Shown one piece after another: positions 26,609 through 35,074 of a DNA stretch of 64,000 nt (position 1 is its first letter; each line of letters opens with the position of its first letter). The notes beneath the pieces are model-generated. The model saw only the letters and a program-made list of their open reading frames with translations, searched no databases and had not been told where the DNA came from. Source of the DNA: Phaeocystidibacter sp965659415 (GTDB taxonomy: Bacteria > Bacteroidota > Bacteroidia > Flavobacteriales > Schleiferiaceae). The position numbers and the translations under genes are program-made. The stretch lies in NCBI GenBank assembly GCA_965659415.1, contig CBFHVA010000003.1:172622-236621 (forward strand), written 5' to 3'.

Positions 26609-27958
26609 TCACTTTTGTTCGTTCACCAATTTAACAAATTCATCATAGGAAACGTTCTTCTCATCGAGCTTTAGCGTCTCTTTAAAGAATGCCGTCATTT
26701 TGTTGTTCAAAATGCGGTCTGACATGCCTTGAGCTTGCTCCTGGTCTTGAATCAAGCTTTGGGCTATAGTCTTCACTTGCTCGTCTTCCGCTCCGGCTTG
26801 TCCGAATTGAGCCATTTGCTGGCGAACATATCCCGCCGCATAATCTTCCAATTCTTCCTTGTGCACGTGGAGGTGATTGTCTTTTACCACCTTGTTCTCA
26901 ATGAGCTGCCACTTCAATCCCTTCTTAGTGTTGTCCCACTGTCCTTCAACTTCTTCTTCTGAAAGCGGTTTTTCACCAGCAGTACGCATCCATTTTTTCA
27001 AGAAGCTTTCAGGGAGATCAAATTTGGCTTTCTCCATCAACTTATCGCTTACTTGATTCAAGAAGTAATTGTCGGTTTCCTGAACATACACCTTCTCCAT
27101 TTCCTCTTGAAGCTTGGCACGAAGTTCATCTTCTGAAGTAACTACGCCTTCACCAAAAACCTTATCAAACAACTCCTGATTGAGTTCTGCAGGTTCGATG
27201 CGATAGAAGTTAGTCAGAGTGAATCGAACGCCTGACATCGCCTTCAAGTCATCAGCAGATACACCCAGGGCACCCTGAACATTGAAATCAGCCACAAAGT
27301 CTTTTGAAGGTTGAATCTCGATAGCGTCATCCGCTTTCATCTTCATCACCTCACCTTGCTTCTTCTTTGTCTTCAACTCTTTCACCGCGAAGCGAGCCTC
27401 TTTATTGAAGCCATCAGCAACAACATCACCATTGGCATTCAACTCCTCAAACTTTCCGTAAGCAATATCCTCCACTTCAGCAGTTTCAGGCTCGCTCATT
27501 TTACCATATCTGCGTGTAAGCGCCTCCACTTCCTGGTTGAGTGCTTTCTTATCCACCTTTATGCTGAAATATGGCACCTTCGTTTTCTTATTCAATGGAA
27601 GTTCAAATTGAGGAGTCAGTCCCAATTCGAATTCAAAATCAATAGGGTCATTGGATTCCCAATCGATATCATCCTTTTGAACAGGCACTGGATTACCTAG
27701 AATATCAAGCTTTTCCTTTTCAATGTATTCGAAGATGCTGTTCTGTAGAAGCTTGTTCACCTCATCGATGGTAACGGCCATGCCATACTGACGCTTAATG
27801 AGCCCAGCTGGCACTTTCCCCGGACGGAAGCCCGGAATATTCGCATTGCGACGGTAGTCGTCAAGAATCTTTTTCACCTTATCTGCATAATCTTCAGGAG
27901 TAACCTGAATAGTAACTATTGCATTTAAGTCATCGATTTGTCGCTTCGTGATATTCAT
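26609..27958 (-). CDS. tig: Trigger factor
   Basis: Trigger factor is the ribosome-bound chaperone for nascent chains. The 449-residue protein has the ribosome-docking signature NIPGFRPGKVP (about 39-49), a middle PPIase-like FKBP segment that appears reduced, and a long helical C-terminal domain with DNHLHVHKEEL. Its start is ATG at 27958, about 50 bases after a -7 element. It heads the clpP-clpX run with gaps of 33 and 47 bases. Confidence 0.95.
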   Translation of the reverse strand: MNITKRQIDDLNAIVTIQVTPEDYADKVKKILDDYRRNANIPGFRPGKVPAGLIKRQYGMAVTIDEVNKLLQNSIFEYIEKEKLDILGNPVPVQKDDIDWESNDPIDFEFELGLTPQFELPLNKKTKVPYFSIKVDKKALNQEVEALTRRYGKMSEPETAEVEDIAYGKFEELNANGDVVADGFNKEARFAVKELKTKKKQGEVMKMKADDAIEIQPSKDFVADFNVQGALGVSADDLKAMSGVRFTLTNFYRIEPAELNQELFDKVFGEGVVTSEDELRAKLQEEMEKVYVQETDNYFLNQVSDKLMEKAKFDLPESFLKKWMRTAGEKPLSEEEVEGQWDNTKKGLKWQLIENKVVKDNHLHVHKEELEDYAAGYVRQQMAQFGQAGAEDEQVKTIAQSLIQDQEQAQGMSDRILNNKMTAFFKETLKLDEKNVSYDEFVKLVNEQK

Positions 27959-28013
27959 ATCCTATGTTGCTTACAATTTGATTGTCAATCGTATTACCCC
28001 CTAAAAAGGTGTG

Positions 28014-28021
28014 CAAAGGTA
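28014..28021 (-). promoter_or_regulatory. -7 element of the tig-clpP-clpX run
   Basis: Minus strand TACCTTTG fits TAnnTTTG. No good -33 box. The divergent barrel/SPOR gene at 28130 has TATTTTCG, one base off, about 20 bases before its ATG. Confidence 0.45.
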
Positions 28022-28129
28022 AGAATATTGTGACGAAAAACGACCCGAATACTAAACGAGAGAAATGTCTGACATCTAATTCTTTAGATAAATAAATCTA
28101 TTGCCTATTTTCGTTGAAAACGCACACCT

Positions 28130-29257
28130 ATGAGGAAACACTTCTTAATAGTTCTCCTGTTTCTGGGACTTGGAACTATTGTACAGGGGCAGCAAAACGA
28201 TTGGGCTCTTATGCCTTATGCTTCTAATCAACTTTTATTTGGCGATACGGATATAGATCATCCCACAAAATCATTTAGTCCGGGAGTCGGATTTGAATTG
28301 CAATGGGGCTGGACGGATAAATTGCGTGTTTACGGTGATTTATCGTATGGATCAGCCAACGGCGGAAATACAGAGAATTTCTTTGAGCAGCAGTACCTAA
28401 TGGGACTGACCGGAATTCAATGGGACGTATATGGGCAGTTTGTTCCCGACAGTAAGCTAGCCATCACCTTAGATGGCATCTTTGGATGGAGTTATTTTCA
28501 AGTAGCTGGTTTTGACGCGAATACCGGACAATTGGTAGCGCGTGTTCCAGCGGAAGGGGCTTGGTCCAGCTCACCTATTGTGGGTGCCGGTGCAGGGATT
28601 AGCTATCCATTGAACAATCAAGTAGATGTTTATTTGGGATACCGCCACTTCCTCATGATCGAGAACGACTGGGGTGACGGTGTAAATGATGGCGACCCCT
28701 CTGATCATATTGGTCAGATTTCCGTCGGACTCCGACTCGCGCTGAATGGTCATGAACCCATGGCAAAGATTCCACAAGACGATTACGATGCCTTATTGAC
28801 GGCCAAGAGTCAAGCGGAAAGAGAACGTGACGAGGCGCAAGACGAACTCGAAACTACGCGCAACCGATACGACGCTCAGGTTGAAGACATGTATAATGTA
28901 CTCTCTTTGATGAACAACAACCTCGACAGCTTAGAGGAAAAGATCACCGTACTCCGCAAAGATCCAGAAGGCTCAAGCAGTGATTACGTAGTTCAGAATA
29001 GAGAAAACGACAGCCAAAGCACATCGAGTTCAGATGGCCAGTGGAGAATCGTAATCGGAAGCTTCCCTACCGCACAAAGAGCTCAAGATTTCGCCGCACA
29101 GCGCGTAATTGACGGTGGAGAGTATGAAGTAGTGTTCATTGAAGATTTGAATACCTACCGAGTGGTATACAACAGTTACTCTTCGTTAGCTACGGCACGC
29201 AACGATTTAAGTAGAGTAAAAAGCGTTATTTCAAGCGCCTGGATTATTCGATTCTAA
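28130..29257 (+). CDS. Outer-membrane beta-barrel protein with C-terminal SPOR domain
   Basis: Signal peptide (to VQGQ, about 20), an 8-strand-type barrel (about 24-217, with strands such as VDVYLGYRHF and ISVGLRLAL), a coiled-coil linker (about 222-275, rich in Glu, Arg and Asp), a Ser/Gln-rich stretch and a SPOR-like domain (about 300-375: WRIVIGSFPTAQRAQDFA, then YRVVYNSYSSLATARNDL). SPOR domains bind glycan strands stripped of stem peptides at the division site. The layout is like OmpA, with SPOR taking the place of the OmpA domain. A single-gene unit closed by a terminator at 29281. Confidence 0.82.
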   Translation: MRKHFLIVLLFLGLGTIVQGQQNDWALMPYASNQLLFGDTDIDHPTKSFSPGVGFELQWGWTDKLRVYGDLSYGSANGGNTENFFEQQYLMGLTGIQWDVYGQFVPDSKLAITLDGIFGWSYFQVAGFDANTGQLVARVPAEGAWSSSPIVGAGAGISYPLNNQVDVYLGYRHFLMIENDWGDGVNDGDPSDHIGQISVGLRLALNGHEPMAKIPQDDYDALLTAKSQAERERDEAQDELETTRNRYDAQVEDMYNVLSLMNNNLDSLEEKITVLRKDPEGSSSDYVVQNRENDSQSTSSSDGQWRIVIGSFPTAQRAQDFAAQRVIDGGEYEVVFIEDLNTYRVVYNSYSSLATARNDLSRVKSVISSAWIIRF

Positions 29258-29278
29258 AATCTTGAATCAAACAAAAAA

Positions 29279-29313
29279 GAAAAGCCCTCTTGTTCCACAC
29301 AAGGGGGCTTTTT
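29279..29313. terminator. Bidirectional terminator
   Basis: A 13-bp stem (29281-29293 with 29299-29311, one G-U) flanked by A-rich and T-rich tracts, between the SPOR gene and the convergent DUF3127 gene. Confidence 0.8.
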
Positions 29314-29345
29314 AATTCTCTTAAATCGAGGCTTTATCTCGAAGT

Positions 29346-29726
29346 TTAGAATGGCAAGTCGTCTTCCTCGTTGTCGTCCGCAGGAAAATCTGCTGCGCTA
29401 TAACTGTCCATTGGCGGTTCACTAGATGGTGCAGCACCACCTGCTGGCTTATCGGCTTCAATTTTCCAACCGTTCAAGCTTACGAAATACTTAACCTGCC
29501 CTTGTGGGTTTTGCCACTCACGACCACGAATGTTAATTGAAACATTTACGCGCTGACCTTCACTAACGTCATTGAGGAGGCTCGTATTATCTTGAGTAAA
29601 CTCAACCAAAATGGTCTGAGGATAACGCTCCTCTGTAGTGATTACCAATTCACGCTTCTTGAACGAAGCAGAAATCTGCTGTTCATCAAATACCTTCTTA
29701 ACCGTTCCGGTTATCTCCATGCTCAT
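29346..29726 (-). CDS. DUF3127 protein, OB-fold-like with an SSB-type acidic tail
   Basis: The family is found mainly in Bacteroidota and their phages and has no settled function. The 126-residue product has about 90 residues of beta-rich sequence (MEITGTVKKVFDEQQIS, VNVSINIRGREW, VKYFVSLNGWKIE), consistent with an OB fold, then a Gly/Ala/Pro/Ser linker and the tip DDNEEDDLPF. That tip copies the acidic hydrophobic end of single-strand DNA binding protein, which recruits repair and replication proteins. It follows the flavin reductase gene after three bases. An ATG two codons in is the alternative start. Confidence 0.8.
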   Translation of the reverse strand: MSMEITGTVKKVFDEQQISASFKKRELVITTEERYPQTILVEFTQDNTSLLNDVSEGQRVNVSINIRGREWQNPQGQVKYFVSLNGWKIEADKPAGGAAPSSEPPMDSYSAADFPADDNEEDDLPF

Positions 29727-29729
29727 ATT

Positions 29730-30632
29730 CTAGGTTCTATTTAATTTATCTACTAAAAGGGCTTTCCAAGCTTTGCTCACCTTACCGTCCTCAAGCAACT
29801 CTTTGGCATAATGGTGCAGCATTTCTCTACGCTCCATGGCATCTGCCGTTTCACTTAAAATGGATTGGATGCGGTGATGATTGTAAAACTCTTCAATTTC
29901 TTCGTCTGTGGGAAGCTTCTCAACATTTCCCAGCTTACCTAAATCGTTACCTGATAGGATGTAACTATCTCGGATGCGTTTTGGAATTTGATCTACTCCA
30001 ATTCCCAATGTAGCCAGCGGTTTCTCTACTTCGAACAGCGCGTCTCCCGAAGCGCGAACGTACCAGTTTTTCCCCAATCGTCCAACCGTATCAATCTTGT
30101 GTTGATCGATCTTTCCATCTTCTCCCAATACGCTCTCATTAATGTGCATGAGCACCACCTCACAAATAGCTAGATTACCCGCTCCACCATGGTCGCCTAA
30201 CTCTACCACTTCGCGCACGATGCACTCCAATTGCACGGGTGATTCAGCCACACGAGGAGCACTCACCTTTTCACTTGGCAGCTCCGTGAAGCCTGCTTTT
30301 ACGAACTCGTTTACTCCGGTTTCGTATTCCGTAGATGATAGACTTGTTTGCTGGACCATGTCGTAGCTCACGATATTAATCACGACCTCTTTGGTAGCCT
30401 GCATATTACTCAAGGTGTCCTTTGTAGTGTTATTGCGAACGCGGCGTGCCGGCGAAAAGATGGCAATAGGCGGGTTGGCACTGAACACATTAAAGAAGGA
30501 ATACGGACTCAAATTTACCTGTCCGCTATTGTCCACTGTACTGGCTAAAGCAATGGGGCGAGGGGAAACGGCACCGAGCAAAAAACCATGCAAGTCTTTC
30601 GTCTCCACCTCTTTCGGATCGATTTTAATCAT
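29730..30632 (-). CDS. Flavin reductase family protein (FMN-binding split barrel)
   Basis: The first 190 residues form the flavin reductase-like domain, with PRPIALASTVD, NLSPYSFFNVFSANPPI, KEVVINIVSYD and ECIVREVVELGD; these hold FMN near PRPI and SPYSFF. Relatives reduce flavins or act on small aromatic compounds, but the substrate is not visible. About 100 further residues form an extra C-terminal helical part. It is the first gene of a pair with DUF3127. A -7 element lies at 30652-30659, about 20 bases before the ATG. Confidence 0.85.
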   Translation of the reverse strand: MIKIDPKEVETKDLHGFLLGAVSPRPIALASTVDNSGQVNLSPYSFFNVFSANPPIAIFSPARRVRNNTTKDTLSNMQATKEVVINIVSYDMVQQTSLSSTEYETGVNEFVKAGFTELPSEKVSAPRVAESPVQLECIVREVVELGDHGGAGNLAICEVVLMHINESVLGEDGKIDQHKIDTVGRLGKNWYVRASGDALFEVEKPLATLGIGVDQIPKRIRDSYILSGNDLGKLGNVEKLPTDEEIEEFYNHHRIQSILSETADAMERREMLHHYAKELLEDGKVSKAWKALLVDKLNRT

Positions 30633-30651
30633 GTGCTAGGAATTGAAGATT

Positions 30652-30659
30652 CAAAAATA
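30652..30659 (-). promoter_or_regulatory. -7 element for the flavin reductase-DUF3127 pair
   Basis: Minus strand TATTTTTG, perfect TAnnTTTG, 20 bases before the ATG at 30632. Confidence 0.45.
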
Positions 30660-30691
30660 GAAAAAGGTGGGCCGGTTACTTTCATTTTCAC

Positions 30692-30721
30692 ATTGGAATA
30701 TCTGAAGAAAGTATATATTTG
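30692..30721 (+). promoter_or_regulatory. Promoter of tRNA-Leu(TAG)
   Basis: TATATTTG (30714-30721) with ATTG (30692-30695), one base off TTTG, 18 bases upstream. Transcription would start about five bases before the mature tRNA. Confidence 0.6.
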
Positions 30722-30731
30722 CACCCTCTTA

Positions 30732-30813
30732 GCGGGTGTGGTGGAATTGGTAGACACGCTAGATTTAGGATCTAGTGCCGCGAGGCGTGGGGGTTCGAGC
30801 CCCTTCACCCGCA
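30732..30813 (+). tRNA. tRNA-Leu (anticodon TAG)
   Basis: A class II tRNA: acceptor GCGGGTG/CACCCGC, D arm GGTGGAATTGGTAGACAC, anticodon stem CTAGA/TCTAG with loop TTTAGGA (anticodon TAG), a long variable arm and T arm GGGGGTTCGAGCCCCTT. No encoded CCA. Confidence 0.96.
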
Positions 30814-30818
30814 CGAGC

Positions 30819-30852
30819 AAAAACCTTCAGCAGAAATGTTGGAGGTTTTTTT
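30819..30852 (+). terminator. Terminator after tRNA-Leu(TAG)
   Basis: A 13-bp stem with G-U pairs (30819-30831 with 30838-30850, loop AGAAAT) ending in a seven-T run. Confidence 0.8.
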
Positions 30853-31184
30853 ATTTGTGCAGATTCGGCTGAGTGGTTTCTCATATTCATACAATAACAC
30901 CTGTCTCGCCAACCTATAATGCAGCCAACCTGTAATCACTCAACAAAAAAAAGGCGACCCTTTTGGATCGCCTTAATCGCCCCTTTTCAGGGACTACAGA
31001 ACGGTTGAAGACAATAATGCGAATCTATGCGCAGCGTGTAAGCGAAATGTTAAGCGGGTGTCAACCTAATCAGAATAAAACGGGGCTGATGTAAATTTTC
31101 ATGCGAATGTAAATCCAAATCTCAGATGGTAGAGATTTCTTATCTTCTGATGGATTTAACGCCGTCTCAACACAACTTCGTCGC
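30853..31184. other. Intergenic stretch of 332 bases, no gene seen
   Basis: No open frame or known RNA was recognised. It contains a hairpin AGGCGA/TCGCCT (about 30952-30973) whose T run (eight T) is on the minus strand, although no minus-strand gene lies upstream of it. Nothing else stands out. Confidence 0.5.
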
Positions 31185-32312
31185 ATGAAATTGCTGCTAT
31201 CCGTCCTATACTTCTTTCTGTTGTCGGTGTCCTCCCATGCGCAACGTGGAGCTATTTATGTGAGCGATGCAGGCAACTTCAACAACCCTCCCTGGCAAAT
31301 CCTAAAATTCGATGAGAACGGCCAGAATCCGCAGATTTTCATCGATGATTTCTTGAATTGGCCACAAGACATATTGTTCATTGAAAGTCGCAATGAAGTG
31401 CTCATATCCAATTTGGGAAGTGGCTGCATAAATGTGCACGACGCAACCGATGGTGCCCATCTGCGTTCCTTTGCATGCGGCATTAGCGGCCCCACGCGGA
31501 TTGCCATTGGTCCCGATAGTCTTCTATACGTATTGCAGTGGTCGGGAAACGGATTCGTAAAGCGCTACGACCTTCAAGGAAACTGGGTTGATGATTTTAC
31601 GAGCTCAGGAGTTCCCCAAAGCATAGGCCTGGCGTGGGACCAAAATGAAAATCTCTACGTATCCTCCTATACTCAAGATAACGTAACCCAATTCAACACC
31701 GCAGGCCAGTTTGTTTCTGTGTTCATTGACTCCAACCTAGTGGGACCCACCAATATTTGGTTTGACAATCAAGGTGATTTGCTGGTGGTGGACTACGACG
31801 GAACGGCCGTTAAGCGCTTTGATTCTAACGGGAATTACCAGGGGGACTTTCTACTGGGATTGTTTCATGCAGAAGGGGTTGACGTTCTTCCGAATGGTCA
31901 TATGATCATCGGAAACGGCACGTCGGCTTCTGTGAAAGAATATGAACCTGATGGAACTTTGGTTGGCGATATTATCGCCAGCGGAGCGGGAAACTTACTA
32001 ACACCCAATGCGGTGGTTTTTAGAGACGAAACCGGTTTAAATCGTCCCGAATTGAAGCATGAGGATTTTGCCTTTCTGATGGATCCCCCCGAAGGCACTA
32101 CGCTCTACCGAATTGGAGGCCAGGTTATTCATGAGGCCGACTCCGTAATCCTTCAGGATTCGAGAGGTAAGGTGCTCAACCGAATGGCCTTTTCCACCGA
32201 CCTCGACATGGGGATCCATCCAAGCGGGATGTATTTCGTGACCCTCAAGCTCAATGATGGCAATACCACTACGCTAAGAATGCGTTATGCCATGTCAGAT
32301 AGACAACATTAA
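31185..32312 (+). CDS. Secreted NHL/beta-propeller protein with a type IX-like C-terminal tail
   Basis: Signal peptide (to SHAQ, about 19), then about 280 residues of short repeats typical of NHL propellers: each blade has forms such as GPTRIAIGPDSLLYVLQW, SIGLAWDQNENLYVSS and NIWFDNQGDLLVVDYDG. The last 65 residues (VILQDSRGKVLNRMAF then DMGIHPSGMYFVTLKL) match the beta-sandwich of type IX type A sorting domains, with a weak final basic stretch. So it is probably exported to the surface or medium. The ligand is unknown. It stands alone, with 332 gene-free bases upstream. Confidence 0.75.
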   Translation: MKLLLSVLYFFLLSVSSHAQRGAIYVSDAGNFNNPPWQILKFDENGQNPQIFIDDFLNWPQDILFIESRNEVLISNLGSGCINVHDATDGAHLRSFACGISGPTRIAIGPDSLLYVLQWSGNGFVKRYDLQGNWVDDFTSSGVPQSIGLAWDQNENLYVSSYTQDNVTQFNTAGQFVSVFIDSNLVGPTNIWFDNQGDLLVVDYDGTAVKRFDSNGNYQGDFLLGLFHAEGVDVLPNGHMIIGNGTSASVKEYEPDGTLVGDIIASGAGNLLTPNAVVFRDETGLNRPELKHEDFAFLMDPPEGTTLYRIGGQVIHEADSVILQDSRGKVLNRMAFSTDLDMGIHPSGMYFVTLKLNDGNTTTLRMRYAMSDRQH

Positions 32313-32387
32313 GGCAAACATACACCTCAAGCGGCCCTCATTTTCTTGATGATTTCCTCTTACTTACCTTCGTGACAAAGCACTCGA

Positions 32388-33755
32388 ATGACCACCTTCG
32401 CCCAACGTTTCGAAAATACGTTTAGACGGCTTCTTCCAAGCCCGTTAGCCATCGCCTTTGTGCTTACGGTTATCGCCTTCTTGGCCGCGCTTGTATTTAC
32501 GAGGCCCGACACTTCCAGCATTGGAAGCTATTCGCTAAAACTGGGTGAGATGTGGCAATCTGGACTTTGGCAAAGCGGACTGCTTGCCTTCACTGTCCAA
32601 ATGATGCTCATTCTTGTGCTGGGTCATGTCATAGCGCTGAGCCCGCCAGTAACTCGCTTCACCGACCTGTTCAGTGCTCGAATTCAGAACGGAACCCAAG
32701 CTGCCGTTTGGGTGGGGGGACTCACCATTGCCGTTGCGCTTTTCAATTGGGGATTAGGACTGATCTTCGGAGCAGTGATGGCTCGGAAAGTGGCTGAGTC
32801 GGCACACCGTAGAGGGTTGAAAATTTCATACCCTTTAATTGGCGCCGCGGGATATTCAGGATTGATGGTTTGGCACGGCGGCATATCAGGAAGCGCACCA
32901 CTGAAAGCCAATGAACCCGGACACCTAACCGAGCTCACCGGTTTAACCAACGTGCCTGAAGCAGTTGGGTTTTCAGATACCGTATTCAGTGTAATGAACG
33001 GTTTTGCATCCGTACTTATCCTCCTAGCGGTGTGTTTAACTCTCTATTTTCTGAGCAAGATTGTGCCCACCAAAGTACCGCCCGCATTAACGAAGAATGT
33101 ACAACTCAATTTAACATCTGATGCGGCCATTGGGGCAGAGCGATTGGATAAAAGCAAAAAAGTGGGAATGGTCGTTGGTCTAGTTCTACTCGGCTTTGCC
33201 CTTTACCTATCTACTCAGTCATCGGGATTATCCTTTCTTACCCCCAACTACATTAATTTTCTACTACTCGGACTCGCCTTTGCATTACACAGATCATTCT
33301 CTAGTTTTTCATCGGCATTAGACGATGCTATTAGCGGCGCTTCGGGAATTCTCATCCAGTTTCCTTTATACTTCGGCATCCTAGGATTGGTGCGCGATTC
33401 GGGCTTGGTAAACATGGTCGCTTCTTCGCTGATTGAATCGAGCAGCGCAACCAGCTTTCCATTTACCACACTATTTTCCGCTGGCTTGATCAACATTTTT
33501 GTACCCAGCGGTGGCGGTCAATGGGCCATTCAAGGTCCAATACTAGTAGAAGCCTCGCAGGCTCTAAATGTCCCATTGGGAAAAGGGATCATGGCATTGG
33601 CCTACGGCGATCAACTCACCAATATGCTCCAACCGTTTTGGGCGCTACCGCTTTTAGGTATCACTCAATTGAAGGCGCGTGAAATACTTCCTTATACGCT
33701 CATATTGATGATGGTAGGTATGCTTGTTTACGGTCTAACCCTTGCTCTATTCTAA
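32388..33755 (+). CDS. atoE: Short-chain fatty acid transporter, AtoE family
   Basis: AtoE proteins import short-chain fatty acids such as acetoacetate and butyrate. The 455-residue protein has about 12 hydrophobic helices, with the family features SPLAIAFVLTVIAF, FNWGLGLIFGAVMARKVA, LIGAAGYSGLMVWHGGISGSAPL and FVPSGGGQWAIQGPI. No ato catabolic genes are adjacent, but etfBA, which serves fatty acid oxidation, is in the window. It converges on the 33761 gene with a five-base gap. Confidence 0.88.
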   Translation: MTTFAQRFENTFRRLLPSPLAIAFVLTVIAFLAALVFTRPDTSSIGSYSLKLGEMWQSGLWQSGLLAFTVQMMLILVLGHVIALSPPVTRFTDLFSARIQNGTQAAVWVGGLTIAVALFNWGLGLIFGAVMARKVAESAHRRGLKISYPLIGAAGYSGLMVWHGGISGSAPLKANEPGHLTELTGLTNVPEAVGFSDTVFSVMNGFASVLILLAVCLTLYFLSKIVPTKVPPALTKNVQLNLTSDAAIGAERLDKSKKVGMVVGLVLLGFALYLSTQSSGLSFLTPNYINFLLLGLAFALHRSFSSFSSALDDAISGASGILIQFPLYFGILGLVRDSGLVNMVASSLIESSSATSFPFTTLFSAGLINIFVPSGGGQWAIQGPILVEASQALNVPLGKGIMALAYGDQLTNMLQPFWALPLLGITQLKAREILPYTLILMMVGMLVYGLTLALF

Positions 33756-33760
33756 TCGAG

Positions 33761-34369
33761 CTAGTCCAAGTTGAAACTCACGTAAAATCCTGAAGGGGAG
33801 ATATTCAGTGCAGATACATTCTCCTCCATCCAACTGGAGCGATGATCAGCTTGAAAGGCATAAAAGCCGATATCAAATACAAAGAGAAAAGCGCCTTGAA
33901 GAACCAATGAACGTCCAAATCCCTTCCATCTAGCCGCATTGTCGCCTCTCCTGGATCTTTCAATCATCCAAGCGCCACTGGCCATATAAGCCACATCGAG
34001 ACCCGCATTGAGCAAAAGTGTTTTCTCAATACCGTATTGTTCGCTCAATGTTTCGGCCCAAGTTAATCCCGCTGCATCGCCCAAGGCACTGTAGTAACCA
34101 AAACCGGCAATGCCCAAGTTCACTAGGTTCCAATACACATTCATTTGATGGAAGTACTGGTTCTCCCCTGTTGTTCGTTGACTTGCAATTCCAGAAACGG
34201 CAACATTTGTAACGGCCCATCCTCCAAGAACCATCATACCATTTCGGGTGAGTTGCATTCGGTCGGCATTAAAGGTATCCCAGTCCGAAGTTTGTGCGAA
34301 TGTCAGCAAGCCCATCAAGCACATGATAACCGTAAATGAAAGCTGTTGCAAACGTGTGTGATTCTTCAT
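33761..34369 (-). CDS. Conserved membrane protein of unknown function (DUF6992-like)
   Basis: A 202-residue protein with an N-terminal signal-like helix (to LTFAQ, about 26) and three or four further hydrophobic helices (GMMVLGGWAVTNVAVS, YWNLVNLGIAGFGYYSAL, GAFLFVFDIGFYAFQ). I recall similar proteins with the FN-R-L-GM-VLGGWA and FHQMN-WN-VNL patterns in many Bacteroidota, but the DUF number is from memory and uncertain. It is the last gene of the prc-oppC-aat run, six bases after aat. Confidence 0.6.
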   Translation of the reverse strand: MKNHTRLQQLSFTVIMCLMGLLTFAQTSDWDTFNADRMQLTRNGMMVLGGWAVTNVAVSGIASQRTTGENQYFHQMNVYWNLVNLGIAGFGYYSALGDAAGLTWAETLSEQYGIEKTLLLNAGLDVAYMASGAWMIERSRRGDNAARWKGFGRSLVLQGAFLFVFDIGFYAFQADHRSSWMEENVSALNISPSGFYVSFNLD

Positions 34370-34375
34370 GGCTCC

Positions 34376-35074
34376 TTAACGTCCTTGATTTACTAAAGTT
34401 TTTGGCGACCAATCGAGAGCTGGTGCTTGAACTGCCTCATAGAGATGCCTTGAAAATTCTTCCCGAGAAATATTGCGTGCCCCAAATCTCTTGAGGTGTT
34501 CGGTTTCCATTTGGCAATCGATGATTCTTATACTCGCGTCATTCATCCACTTTACACCGCAAATGAAGGCGTATTTGGAAGCATTGGACACTTTGGAAAA
34601 CATCGATTCACCAAAGAACACGCCACCAATGGCTACGCCATAATAGCCACCCACCAATTCACCTCGGTTCCAGGCCTCGAAACTATGTGCAAAACCCAGC
34701 TCATGCAACTCTGTATAGGCATCAATCATTTCAGGAACAATCCACGTGCCGTCCTGATCAGGTCGTTGTGTTTCAGCACATGATTGGATCACAGCCCGAA
34801 AATCACGATTGATGGTCAGTTTGAAGGTCTGTTGATTCAAAAAGGGTCGCATGCTTTTCGGAACGTGTAGTTCTGGAGGAAAGAGCACCATACGAGGATC
34901 AGGACTCCACCACATGATGGGTGACTCTTCAGTAAACCAAGGATATATGCCCTTTCGATAGGCTTCTTCCAAGCGTTGGGGAGTAAGACTTCCGCCCAGG
35001 GCAACTAGCCCTTCAGGGTCTGCCGCTTCGATTGGAGGCAAAGGTTGTTGATCAGAACTGAGCCAAGTCCACAT
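34376..35074 (-). CDS. aat: Leucyl/phenylalanyl-tRNA-protein transferase
   Basis: Aat adds Leu or Phe from aminoacyl-tRNA to proteins with N-terminal Lys or Arg, which marks them for ClpAPS. The 232-residue protein has the typical PEGLVALGGSLTPQRLEEAYRKGIYPWF start, MWWSPDPRMVLFP, HSFEAWNRGELVGGYYGVAIGGVFFGESMF and the C-terminal DCQMETEHLKRFGARNISREEF. The ATG overlaps the permease stop by one base (TAATG). Its company with Prc and a peptide-type permease hints at peptide and protein turnover. Confidence 0.95.
   Translation of the reverse strand: MWTWLSSDQQPLPPIEAADPEGLVALGGSLTPQRLEEAYRKGIYPWFTEESPIMWWSPDPRMVLFPPELHVPKSMRPFLNQQTFKLTINRDFRAVIQSCAETQRPDQDGTWIVPEMIDAYTELHELGFAHSFEAWNRGELVGGYYGVAIGGVFFGESMFSKVSNASKYAFICGVKWMNDASIRIIDCQMETEHLKRFGARNISREEFSRHLYEAVQAPALDWSPKTLVNQGR

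Noticed and set aside
26609..26800. A transposon or prophage border near the tig-clpP-clpX genes or elsewhere
   Set aside because: No transposase, integrase, terminal repeat or target duplication was seen anywhere in the window; gene order is typical core chromosome.
30853..31184. Signal recognition particle RNA, 6S RNA or tmRNA in the gap
   Set aside because: No conserved GGAA tetraloop region, 6S bubble or tmRNA ends could be found on either strand.
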